A stretch of DNA of 13,009 bases from the NCBI GenBank assembly GCA_019347855.1, contig JAHWKO010000069.1, forward strand, positions 1 to 13,009, given 5' to 3'. Below, in pieces: positions 6,674 through 12,910 of this stretch; positions within the stretch are counted from its first letter, which is position 1, and each line of letters starts with the position of its first letter. This DNA is from Actinomycetota bacterium (lineage in GTDB: Bacteria > Actinomycetota > Nitriliruptoria > Nitriliruptorales > JAHWKO01). The position numbers and the translations under genes are program-made. Under the pieces are notes generated by a model. That model was not told the DNA's origin. It worked only from the letters and a program-made list of their open reading frames with translations, and searched no databases.

Positions 6674-6942
6674 GACTGCCGTGGCGACGGAACGACCCCG
6701 AGCAGCTCGAGTGCCACGAGGTGGCCGAGGTCATGCAGCACTACCTCGACGGTGAGCTCGACCGGTCCACCGCACGCAAGGTCGCTTCGCACCTCGATGA
6801 CTGCCGCCGCTGTGGCCTCGAAGCCGAGACCTACGAGGAGCTCAAGCGACGCCTGTCTCGCTTCTCCGGGCAGGTGGAGCCGGAGGCCGTCGAGCGTCTG
6901 CGCGAGTTCGTCGACGAGCTCACCGAGGGTGCCGACGCTTGA
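6670..6942 (+). CDS. ZAS-family anti-sigma factor (ZAS-1), RsrA-like
   Basis: A 90-residue protein starting at GTG 6670 with AGGAGG five bases upstream. It has C15, H41, C45 and C48 (HLDDCRRC), the H-x3-C-x2-C zinc anti-sigma signature with the N-terminal Cys 26 residues before the His, as in RsrA. YLDGELDRSTARKVASHL precedes the motif, and a helical tail ends VDELTEGADA. In the family, disulfide formation between these cysteines expels zinc and frees the sigma factor, so this is the expected redox switch for the sigma factor encoded just upstream. It overlaps the sigma stop by four bases. The paralogue ZAS-2 lies on the divergent operon. Confidence 0.92.
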   Translation: MRLPWRRNDPEQLECHEVAEVMQHYLDGELDRSTARKVASHLDDCRRCGLEAETYEELKRRLSRFSGQVEPEAVERLREFVDELTEGADA

Positions 6943-6965
6943 TCAGCCACTCCCGAAGGCGGCGA

Positions 6966-6988
6966 CGTCTGGTCGGAGGGGACAGACG
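6966..6988. terminator. Possible bidirectional terminator hairpin
   Basis: CGTCTG (6966-6971) and CAGACG (6983-6988) form a six-pair stem with an 11-base loop in the 47-base gap between the convergent ZAS-1 and DUF427 genes. There is no U-tract, so it is a weak candidate supported mainly by position. Confidence 0.3.
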
Positions 6989-6989
6989 A

Positions 6990-7274
6990 CTAGAGCTCCA
7001 CCTTCACGCCACGCCAGAACGCGACGCGGCCTTCGATCTTCCGTGCTGCCCGGGAAGGATCGGGGTAGTACCAGGCCGCGTCGCGGTTGATCTGTCCGTC
7101 GACCACCACATCCAGGTAACGCGCCCGTCCTTTCCAGGGGCAGCGACTCGTCGAATCGGACTCCTGGAAGTACTCGTCCTTGAGGGACTCGCGCGGGAAG
7201 TAGTGGTTGCCCTCCACGACGACCGTGTCGTCGCTGTCGGCGAGGACGGTGTCGTTCCAGATCGCGGTGGGCAT
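6990..7274 (-). CDS. DUF427 family protein
   Basis: A 94-residue protein, the usual length for DUF427. It carries the signature SRCPWKGRARY at residues 43-53 (Cys45, Trp47, Lys48, Gly49), with VVEGNHYFPRESL before it and DAAWYYPDP and GRVAFWRGVKVE after it. The start at 7274 has GAGGA five bases upstream. Larger readings in this strand were rejected as they lack family pattern. The family is a small beta-rich fold of unknown biochemical function, common in actinobacteria. The - strand reading of promoter dyad copy 5 would start its transcript about 20 bases upstream, which ties it to the same stress regulon. Confidence 0.9.
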   Translation of the reverse strand: MPTAIWNDTVLADSDDTVVVEGNHYFPRESLKDEYFQESDSTSRCPWKGRARYLDVVVDGQINRDAAWYYPDPSRAARKIEGRVAFWRGVKVEL

Positions 7275-7299
7275 GCACGTCCTCGTGATGGCTCACCCA

Positions 7300-7329
7300 G
7301 GGAACCCGGCTCCCGGCGCAGGTGTTCCC
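7300..7329. promoter_or_regulatory. Symmetric bidirectional SigR/SigH-like promoter, copy 5
   Basis: GGGAAC (7300-7305), 18 bases, GTTCCC (7324-7329), the same perfect dyad as copy 4 with unrelated spacer sequence. The - strand reading would start the DUF427 transcript near 7296, leaving room for its ribosome site. The + strand reading would start near 7334, about 135 bases before the Tat lipoprotein. A weaker GGGATG-N18-GTTCCC (7414-7443) nearer that gene is a poorer alternative. Nothing else was recognised in the intergenic region 7275-7469. Confidence 0.7.
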
Positions 7330-7469
7330 ACCTGCGAGGCGCTGCGGATGCGCCGTTCTGGCGTGGCGCTGTGCGCACGGTCGCGTACGAGGGCCGCACG
7401 GATGGGGCCCGGAGGGATGAGGCCATCGAAAGCACCGGTTCCCGGGCCGATCCGATGAAGGGGAACGAG

Positions 7470-8621
7470 ATGGACGGGACAGGTTCAGGGCGCCTCGAGC
7501 GTCGCGAGTTCTTGCGCCTCGTCGGCCGGGGCGGAGCCGGGCTGTACGTCGCATCCGGTGCTGCGGCACTGCTCGCGGCCTGCGGTGTCGACGACGGGCA
7601 GACGGGCACGGCAGCGTCGCCCGCCGGTGTCTCGCCGGGCGCTACCGGGACGCCTGAGCAGGTAGCCCGTGCCATCGTCGGTGACGTGGTGGACTTCTCG
7701 CTGGAACCCGATGGTTGGGAAGGCGCCTTCGGGTTCGTGACGCTGCGGCTGCACCGGGGACTGGTCGATGGCCAGGACGTCCACCTCATCCGTACCGACA
7801 CGTCCGACGAGTCCTTCGCCTCCGAGCAGGAACTGGTGTTCGCGCCGAAGATCGGGGGGCTGCTCGACACGGGTGACACCGGGACGCTGTACCTGATCGA
7901 GGGAGCAGAGGATCAGCCGGCCGTGCTGTCCTCGCAGCCGGGGCGCGACGACTACACCCCCGCCTGGCAGGTCGTGCGGGCCTCGTGGTCCGGTTCGGCG
8001 CGACCGCTGTCGTCGGCCGACGAGGTCGCCGCCGCCGCCGACCAGGGTGACCTCCAACTGGACGAGACCGACATCGTGCTCAACGCGGCGGTGATCAGCT
8101 GGCCCGGCGGCGAGCTACCCGCCGACGAGGAACGCACCGCCTACCTGGGGCCGGGTCAGCTGCTGGAACCGCCGGACCTGGACGCGCTGGAGGTCACGTT
8201 CAAACTGCACGAGTGCTACCCCGGGTCGCGCTACATCGTGGTGGACACCGCCCTGGCGCCGATGGCCGAAGGCATGGCCGTGGCCCACACACCAGCGCTG
8301 GCGGCAGCGACGGGCACCGAGGCGGTCGGGCGCACCAACGTGTTCATGAACGGCATCGAAGGGCCCGGCCCGATGGGGTTCCAACCGTCCGTGTTCGATG
8401 CCCAGGCCGGCGATCCCGCCTGGAGCCCTTTCTGGGACCACTACACCTACGGGTGGGGCGACGGTGTGGACCCGCAGGTCCTCGCCACCCAGGACGAGAT
8501 CCACGCGGCCCGCGACGCCGGCGACCTCGACGAGTTCCCCGGTACCCCCAAGACCGATGGCAACACGTTCACCGTCAACTGTCCCGTTCCCGTCGTTGCG
8601 CCCAACACCTTCACCGCATGA
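7470..8621 (+). CDS. Tat-exported lipoprotein of unknown function
   Basis: A 383-residue protein. The ATG at 7470 was chosen for the AGGGG site seven bases upstream; an ATG at 7455 is less well placed. The N-terminus combines a twin-arginine motif (RREFLR at 11-16), a hydrophobic stretch and a lipobox LLAAC (Cys38), so it should be exported folded and lipid-anchored outside the membrane. The mature part has beta-rich stretches such as FGFVTLRLHRGL, DVHLIRTDT and VTFKLHECYPGSRYIVVDT, and a Trp/Tyr-rich block (DPAWSPFWDHYTYGWGDG). Only two Cys occur in the mature domain (LHECYPG and VNCPVP). No family can be named with confidence. Folded export suggests a bound cofactor or metal. Its stop overlaps the start of a cupredoxin gene (ATGA), hinting at a copper redox partnership. 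Confidence 0.85.
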   Translation: MDGTGSGRLERREFLRLVGRGGAGLYVASGAAALLAACGVDDGQTGTAASPAGVSPGATGTPEQVARAIVGDVVDFSLEPDGWEGAFGFVTLRLHRGLVDGQDVHLIRTDTSDESFASEQELVFAPKIGGLLDTGDTGTLYLIEGAEDQPAVLSSQPGRDDYTPAWQVVRASWSGSARPLSSADEVAAAADQGDLQLDETDIVLNAAVISWPGGELPADEERTAYLGPGQLLEPPDLDALEVTFKLHECYPGSRYIVVDTALAPMAEGMAVAHTPALAAATGTEAVGRTNVFMNGIEGPGPMGFQPSVFDAQAGDPAWSPFWDHYTYGWGDGVDPQVLATQDEIHAARDAGDLDEFPGTPKTDGNTFTVNCPVPVVAPNTFTA

Positions 8622-8986
8622 GCCAGGTCCACGCAGCACGGATGACGGTCGTTGTCGCGCTGGTCACGCTGGTCCTCGCCGCGTGTGGTTCGGGGGACGG
8701 GGGAGGCGGCACCACGACCCTGTCGGTGACAGGTACGAACGAGCTGGGTTACGAGCCCGAACAGCTGGCCGGTGACGCTGGCTCCGTCACGATCGAGCTG
8801 ACCGCAGAGGACGCCGTCGAGCACACCTTCGTGATCGAGGACCTCGGCGATCGGCAGGTCGTGGCGGCCGATGCAGGATCGACCGCCACCGGGACGGTCG
8901 CGCTCGAGGCTGGCACCTACACGTTCTACTGCGATGTCCCAGGTCACCGGGACGCTGGTATGGAAGGCACCCTCGAGATCAGGTGA
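8618..8986 (+). CDS. Cupredoxin-like (plastocyanin-type) copper lipoprotein
   Basis: A 122-residue protein starting in an ATGA overlap with the Tat lipoprotein. A signal sequence ends in the lipobox LAAC (Cys23), then a Gly-rich linker, then a cupredoxin domain. Type 1 copper ligands are all present: His69 (EHTFVIE), Cys105, His110 and Met115 in YCDVPGHRDAGM. The C-x4-H-x4-M spacing is typical of auracyanin- and sulfocyanin-like small blue copper proteins. It should carry electrons at the outer face of the membrane. An ATG at residue 9 is an alternative start. The coupled lipoprotein is the likely partner. A respiratory or nitrite-reductase role has no support in this window. Confidence 0.9.
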   Translation: MSQVHAARMTVVVALVTLVLAACGSGDGGGGTTTLSVTGTNELGYEPEQLAGDAGSVTIELTAEDAVEHTFVIEDLGDRQVVAADAGSTATGTVALEAGTYTFYCDVPGHRDAGMEGTLEIR

Positions 8987-9103
8987 ACGATCCCCCGCGG
9001 CGCCCACGTGTTCCGTCGATCCTCCTCCCCTTCAGCCGTGTCATCCCGCCGGTCACTCGTGGAGGGTTCGTAACGTGGTCAGGAACCGGGGACAGGTCCA
9101 GCG

Positions 9104-9952
9104 ATGCAACGCTCAAGCGGCTCAGAGCTCGCGGGGACGCCGGAACGCCGGCGGGCACGACTCGATGGCGTGCCCGTGCAGTGGGTCGAGTCCGGTGACG
9201 GGTTCCCGGTGGTGCTGATCCACGGGATCCCGACCGGGCCGGCACTGTGGCGCGACGTGATCCGACAGCTGGGCGACGTCCGGTGTCTGGCCTTCGAGAT
9301 GGTGGGCTTCGCTGACAGCATCCCGGCGGGACGCGGCAGGGACATCTCGGTGGCGCGCCAGGCCGAGTACCTGCTGGCGTGGCTGGACGAGCTGGAGATC
9401 GACGGCGCCGTGTTCGTCGGGCATGACCTCGGCGGCGGGGTCGCACAGATCGCGGCCGTGCGTGCCCCTGAGCGCTGTGCCGGGCTCGTGCTCATCAACT
9501 CGATCGGGTACGACTCGTGGCCGATCCCCAGCGTCAAGGCGCTACGCGCGGTCGCTCCCGGGTTCGCCAAGCTGCCGGCCGCGACCGTCTACCCGATCAT
9601 GGCCACCCTGTTCGCCCGAGGTCACGACGATCTGCAGACGGCGCGCGAGTCGCTCGACGTGCACTGGCACCCCTACGCGCACCACGACGGTGCGGCCGCG
9701 TTGGCCAGGCAGGTTCGGTCGCTGGACGTCACCGACACGTTGGCTGTCGCCGACGAGCTGCACGGGCTGGATGTGCCGGCCAGGGTGGTGTGGGGTGCCG
9801 CGGACCGCTTCCAGAAGGTGAAGTACGGACGTCGGTTCGCCGACGACCTCGACGCCGAACTCGTCCGCATCGAGGGTGGCAAGCACTTCGTCCCCGAGGA
9901 CCACCCCGACGAGGTGGTTGCGGCCATCAGCCACGTCCTGGTGGAGGTCTGA
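9104..9952 (+). CDS. Alpha/beta hydrolase, haloalkane/haloacetate dehalogenase-like
   Basis: A 282-residue alpha/beta-hydrolase. HGIPT at 40-44 supplies the oxyanion turn. GHDLGG at 106-111 places Asp108 as the nucleophile, which marks the haloalkane dehalogenase, fluoroacetate dehalogenase and epoxide hydrolase branch rather than Ser esterases. The likely acid is Asp234 (WGAADRF), and the catalytic His is His261 (GGKHFVPEDHP). There is no signal peptide, so it is cytoplasmic. It is followed three bases later by a type II haloacid dehalogenase-like gene. The genomic context favours dehalogenation, but sequence alone cannot exclude an epoxide hydrolase. The start ATG has only a poor ribosome site. 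I saw no convincing promoter in the 117-base gap before it. Confidence 0.85.
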   Translation: MQRSSGSELAGTPERRRARLDGVPVQWVESGDGFPVVLIHGIPTGPALWRDVIRQLGDVRCLAFEMVGFADSIPAGRGRDISVARQAEYLLAWLDELEIDGAVFVGHDLGGGVAQIAAVRAPERCAGLVLINSIGYDSWPIPSVKALRAVAPGFAKLPAATVYPIMATLFARGHDDLQTARESLDVHWHPYAHHDGAAALARQVRSLDVTDTLAVADELHGLDVPARVVWGAADRFQKVKYGRRFADDLDAELVRIEGGKHFVPEDHPDEVVAAISHVLVEV

Positions 9953-9955
9953 GGG

Positions 9956-10624
9956 ATGGTCGGTCTGGTCCTCCTGGACGTCAACGGCACGTTGTTCTCG
10001 CTGGACGCCGTCGCCGACCGCCTCACGGAGGTCGGGCTCGACGGCGCGTTGGACGGGTGGTTCGCCCGCATCCTGCGTGACGGGTTCGCGGCGGCCGCTG
10101 CCGGCACGTTCGCTGCCTTCCCGGACCTGGCGCGCCACCTGCGGGTGTTGTTCGACGACGACGGCCAGCAGGACACCGACGGGAAGGCCGACCGGGTCAT
10201 CGACGGGTTCACGCAGGTGACCGCACACGAGGACGTGGAACCGGGACTGCGCCGCCTGCGTGACGCGGGGGTGACCGTCGCGACCATGACCAACGGGACC
10301 GTCGAGATCACCCGGGACTTCCTGCACCGTGAGGGACTCGACGGCCTGGTCGATGTGACCTACGACGCCGAGATGGCCGGCCGCTGGAAGCCCGCCGCCG
10401 ACGCGTACCAGCACGTGCTGAACGCCCACGATGTTCAGGCTGGCGATGCTGCCCTGGTCGCCGTTCACCCATGGGACGTCCACGGAGCGATCCAGACCGG
10501 GCTCGTTGGCGCGTGGGTCGACCGCGCCGGTGAGCCCTACCCACATCCTCTGGCGCAGCCTGACGTCGAGGCCGGCTCGTTCGACGGTGCGGTCGAGCAG
10601 CTCCTCGCCGAACGCGTGACGTGA
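9956..10624 (+). CDS. HAD-superfamily hydrolase, type II haloacid dehalogenase-like
   Basis: A 222-residue HAD hydrolase with GGAGG nine bases before the ATG. Motif I is DVNGTLF (nucleophile Asp8). WFARILRDGF (35-44) holds the Arg41 that resembles the halide-side Arg of L-2-haloacid dehalogenases. Motif II is MTNG (111-114). WKPAADAY (144-151) reproduces the K-x5-Y spacing of the dehalogenase branch (Lys145, Tyr151). Motif III is AVHPWDVHGA (169-178) with Asp174. The second motif I residue is Asn10, where phosphatases have Asp and classical dehalogenases have Tyr. The likely reaction is hydrolytic dehalogenation of 2-haloacids, but a phosphatase-like activity is not excluded. It sits between two other dehalogenase-type genes and overlaps the next by four bases. 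Confidence 0.85.
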   Translation: MVGLVLLDVNGTLFSLDAVADRLTEVGLDGALDGWFARILRDGFAAAAAGTFAAFPDLARHLRVLFDDDGQQDTDGKADRVIDGFTQVTAHEDVEPGLRRLRDAGVTVATMTNGTVEITRDFLHREGLDGLVDVTYDAEMAGRWKPAADAYQHVLNAHDVQAGDAALVAVHPWDVHGAIQTGLVGAWVDRAGEPYPHPLAQPDVEAGSFDGAVEQLLAERVT

Positions 10625-11424
10625 GCGGACCCGACATCGTGGCCGACGCGAGGCTGACTCCGGCCACGTACCCGATGGTCGAGGAGTCCGATGCGGAAGG
10701 GCTGGTCGCGTCGATCTACGTGCGGATCCTGCGGTCGTTGCCGATGGTCCCGAGCCTGTTCAAGTCCCTCGCGGTGTGTCCGACGTACCTGGCCCTGTCC
10801 TGGGACCAGACCGCGGGCGTCCTGGATGACGACCGCTTCCGCGCGGTCGCTGACGAACTGGTCGGCGAGGTCGCCGGCACGGTGCCGCCACCTCCTGGAC
10901 AGCGTGTGCGCGAGCTGCTGGCGCCGTTCGTCGATCCGCTGGCCCGGATGCTGTTGGTCACCGCAGGCCTGCGTCTGGGACTCGACGGACGGCTCGATGG
11001 AGCTCCGGCACAGATCCCACCGACCGGCGACCGCGACAGACCGCAGCCTCAGATCGACGTGCCATCCACCGGCGACCTCGACGGGGGACTCGTCGGCGCC
11101 ATCCGTCGCGACCTCGGCACCCCCATCGTGAACAGCGTGTGGCGTTGGGCCGCCGTGCAAGGCGTCCTCGCCGACGCATGGCAGCACCTCGGGCCCCACG
11201 CACGCGACCCCGGGTTCGCTGCGACGAGCAGCCAGTTGCGCGACTCGACCCACACAGCGGCACGCCGGATCGACTGGCCCGTCGTCGCCACGCCCGGAAC
11301 GCTGGGACACCACGGCGCGGGAGACGCCGCCCCCGGCATCGTCTCCGTCCTCGACGCCTACCTCACGACCTTGCCTCGCGTCCTGGTCCTCGTCGCGAGC
11401 GTGCGAGGAGACCGCCACAGCTGA
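10621..11424 (+). CDS. DehI-like (2-haloacid dehalogenase fold) protein
   Basis: A 267-residue mostly helical protein whose GTG start overlaps the previous stop (GTGA). It shows the two-fold internal repeat typical of DehI-type proteins: VEESDAEGLVASIYVRILRSL followed by MVPSLFKSLAVCPTYLALSW (about 20-61), then GGLVGAIRRDLGTPIVNSVW with WAAVQGVLADAWQHLGP (about 155-192). Classical DehI hydrolyses both D- and L-2-haloacids without a covalent intermediate. I cannot map its catalytic Asn and Asp here, and many family members are uncharacterised. The first-repeat helix and the Pro/Asp-rich linker at 128-155 are intact, so it is not obviously degenerate. Its place as third gene in an operon of dehalogenase-type enzymes supports, but does not prove, the assignment. 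Confidence 0.7.
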   Translation: MSGPDIVADARLTPATYPMVEESDAEGLVASIYVRILRSLPMVPSLFKSLAVCPTYLALSWDQTAGVLDDDRFRAVADELVGEVAGTVPPPPGQRVRELLAPFVDPLARMLLVTAGLRLGLDGRLDGAPAQIPPTGDRDRPQPQIDVPSTGDLDGGLVGAIRRDLGTPIVNSVWRWAAVQGVLADAWQHLGPHARDPGFAATSSQLRDSTHTAARRIDWPVVATPGTLGHHGAGDAAPGIVSVLDAYLTTLPRVLVLVASVRGDRHS

Positions 11425-11463
11425 GGCAGGCCCCCGAGGGGTACTCACCGGTCCACCGCTCCG

Positions 11464-11478
11464 GGTCGTCCTACGACC
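11464..11478 (+). terminator. Short hairpin after the dehalogenase-type operon
   Basis: GGTCGT (11464-11469) and ACGACC (11473-11478) form a perfect six-pair stem with a three-base loop in the 67-base gap after 11424. No U-tract follows. It may weakly terminate the operon or simply lie in the leader of the next gene. Confidence 0.3.
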
Positions 11479-11491
11479 TCCCTGGGTCCTG

Positions 11492-12021
11492 ATGACGGGG
11501 GGGCCGATGACGTCAGGTGGCCAGGCGCGGGGACCAGATCCGGTCAACTACGCGTTCGACGCTGAACGACGGGATCGTGGCCGCCGTCACCTCGGGGCTC
11601 AGGCTGCCCTCTCCGGACGTCAGCGCCGGTGGCTGCGGATCGGGCTCGTCCTCGCGGGAGTGGCCGGGGTCATCGGGCTTTGGATGCTCCTGACGAGCGA
11701 ACCGGGAAGTCGTTCAGAGATCAGACCGTTCGAGATCGTCGAGGAGAGCGGCGCGAACCTCTCGCTGCAGTGTTCGGCCCAGCCTGCGAGCGCGCAGACC
11801 CGCGAGAGACGTCCGTGACCGAAACGTCGTCGGAGGTGAACATCGCGCTCCACGTCGAGGTTCCCCCCGGATGTGACGGAGCGGCCGGAGACGGGGAGAC
11901 GCATCGAACGCAGGTCCAACTCGAGCAGGCACTCGAGGGGCGGACCGTCAACGATCGAGCCTGCTCGCTCCCCGGCTACCTCGACCACCGGTCCTGCGCT
12001 GACCGAGGCACTCCTGGGTAG
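11492..12021 (+). pseudogene. Membrane-anchored protein with apparent frameshift
   Basis: The first frame (11492-11818) encodes a basic N-terminus, one transmembrane helix (RIGLVLAGVAGVIGLWMLL, about residues 49-67) and an outside start, FEIVEESGANLSLQ, then loses pattern and stops. From about 11770 another frame continues with VFGPACERADPRETSVTETSSE and VNIALHVEVPPGCDG, and on to LEQALEGRTVNDRACSLPG, ending at 12021. The second part resembles the C-terminal beta domain seen in many short membrane-anchored actinobacterial proteins, so the two pieces look like one gene with one base lost near 11768-11770. Alternatives are a sequencing error, programmed frameshifting, or a separate gene starting at GTG 11815 in the GTGA overlap. 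No function is known. Confidence 0.55.
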
Positions 12022-12024
12022 AAC

Positions 12025-12057
12025 CCCGCGCTTTGCTCCTCGACGAACCAGCGCGGG
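12025..12057. terminator. Probable bidirectional terminator hairpin
   Basis: CCCGCGCT (12025-12032) and AGCGCGGG (12050-12057) form a perfect eight-pair GC-rich stem with a 17-base loop, filling the 47-base gap between convergent genes. No long U-tract follows on either side. Position and stem strength are the support. Confidence 0.5.
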
Positions 12058-12068
12058 TCCTTCGGGCC

Positions 12069-12758
12069 TCAGCCGTGCGGTTCCTCAAGGGACTCGATCG
12101 GTAGGCCGGCGACGTCCCATTCGGGGTACCCGTCCTCCAGCCGACGGGCGGACCGGCCCCGGTCGGTCAGGGTGCGTACGGCTTCGTCGGCGTAGACGCA
12201 GTACGGACCGCGGCAGTAGGCGACGATCTCGGTGTCGTCGGGAAGCTCGCGAAGTCTCTGGTCGAGGTCCTCGACCGGGACGGAGATCGCTCCGCTGATG
12301 TGGCCCGCTCGGTACTCGGGTTCGGGGCGTACATCGATCACGACGACGTCACCCCGGTCGATCCGATCTGCGAGCTCATCGCGGCTGATCGTCTCGAGGT
12401 GGTCACGGTCGCCGAGGTAGGCGGCTGCGAGCTCTTCGACGCCGTCGACCTGCTCCGCCGCTACGTCGCGCATCGCCCGCCACAGTGCGGCGACCTGCGG
12501 GTTGGCCAGGCGGTAGTGGATGTGGGTTCCCGCCCGGCGGGTTGCCACGAGCCCAGCGCGGGCAAGCGTGCGCAGGTGGTGGGAGGTGTTGGCGACCGAC
12601 TGGTCGATGGCGTCGGCGACCTCCTCCACGGTTCGCTCACCCTGGGCGAGTAGTTCCACGATCTCGGCACGTCGGCCGCTGGACAGCGCCTTCGCGACGG
12701 AGGCGAGCGCAGCGAACAGCCGATCCTTGGCCGCTCTCGATCCTGCCTGGCCGCGCAC
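12069..12758 (-). CDS. ArsR-family regulator fused to a rhodanese domain
   Basis: A 229-residue fusion. The GTG start at 12758 has AGGGGG upstream. Residues about 15-95 are an ArsR winged helix; the recognition region SVANTSHHLRTLARAGLVATRR is followed by the wing GTHIHYRLA. Residues about 122-225 are a rhodanese domain with the active-site loop YCRGPYC (Cys182, Cys187) and the family blocks VVIDVRPEPEYRAGHI and EDGYPEWDVAGLP. The winged-helix part has no Cys, so metal or persulfide sensing by known ArsR cysteine sites is unlikely. The rhodanese cysteines are the obvious candidates for sensing sulfane sulfur. It is divergent from a metallo-beta-lactamase-fold gene, with three matching inverted repeats between them. 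It likely represses that gene and itself (inference). Confidence 0.9.
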   Translation of the reverse strand: MRGQAGSRAAKDRLFAALASVAKALSSGRRAEIVELLAQGERTVEEVADAIDQSVANTSHHLRTLARAGLVATRRAGTHIHYRLANPQVAALWRAMRDVAAEQVDGVEELAAAYLGDRDHLETISRDELADRIDRGDVVVIDVRPEPEYRAGHISGAISVPVEDLDQRLRELPDDTEIVAYCRGPYCVYADEAVRTLTDRGRSARRLEDGYPEWDVAGLPIESLEEPHG

Positions 12759-12769
12759 GCCACCCCCTC

Positions 12770-12787
12770 TTCAAGCATCCATTTGAG
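12770..12787. promoter_or_regulatory. ArsR-type operator 1
   Basis: TTCAA-N7-TTTGAG, an imperfect inverted repeat 12 bases before the ArsR-rhodanese start codon. It is one of three copies of TTCAA-N7-TTTGAA in the divergent gap, and is placed to control the regulator's own gene. Confidence 0.6.
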
Positions 12788-12834
12788 GTTACGTGTGGTC
12801 CAGCCCTGGTTCCAGTCCTGCGCCCCCGGGGGTG

Positions 12835-12852
12835 TTCAAGAGATCGTTTGAA
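12835..12852. promoter_or_regulatory. ArsR-type operator 2
   Basis: TTCAA-N7-TTTGAA, the best of the three inverted repeats. Its right half overlaps the -35 element of the rightward promoter, so bound repressor would block RNA polymerase. Confidence 0.65.
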
Positions 12853-12876
12853 CGTCCGGGTTCCATGCGTTACCCT
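12848..12876 (+). promoter_or_regulatory. Housekeeping-type promoter for the MBL-fold gene
   Basis: TTGAAC (12848-12853), a 17-base spacer and TACCCT (12871-12876) fit a group 1 sigma promoter. The transcript would start near 12883, inside operator 3 and about 28 bases before the GTG at 12911. It is unlike the GGAAC/GTT promoters elsewhere in the window. Confidence 0.55.
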
Positions 12877-12880
12877 CCAA

Positions 12881-12898
12881 CTCAAGTGGACGTTTGAA
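12881..12898. promoter_or_regulatory. ArsR-type operator 3
   Basis: CTCAA-N7-TTTGAA, the third copy of the inverted repeat. It covers the predicted transcript start of the MBL-fold gene. Together with operator 2 it brackets the promoter. Confidence 0.6.
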
Positions 12899-12910
12899 GA
12901 AGGGATCGCC

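Noticed and set aside
7414..7443. GGGATG-N18-GTTCCC upstream of the Tat lipoprotein
   Set aside because: The -35 half has two mismatches to GGGAAC; copy 5 at 7300-7329 is a perfect match in the same gap.
6939..7469. N-terminal extension of the Tat lipoprotein frame back to 6939
   Set aside because: It would run through promoter dyad copy 5 and opposite DUF427, and would bury the Tat signal; 7470 has a ribosome site.
11836..11865. GTGAAC-N18-GTTCCC, a near copy of the promoter dyad
   Set aside because: It has one mismatch, lies inside a coding region, and neither direction leads to a suitably placed gene start; likely chance, or at most an antisense promoter.
11815..12021. Independent gene starting at GTG 11815
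   Set aside because: No good ribosome site, and in-frame protein-like sequence extends upstream of this GTG to about 11770, which favours a frameshifted single gene.
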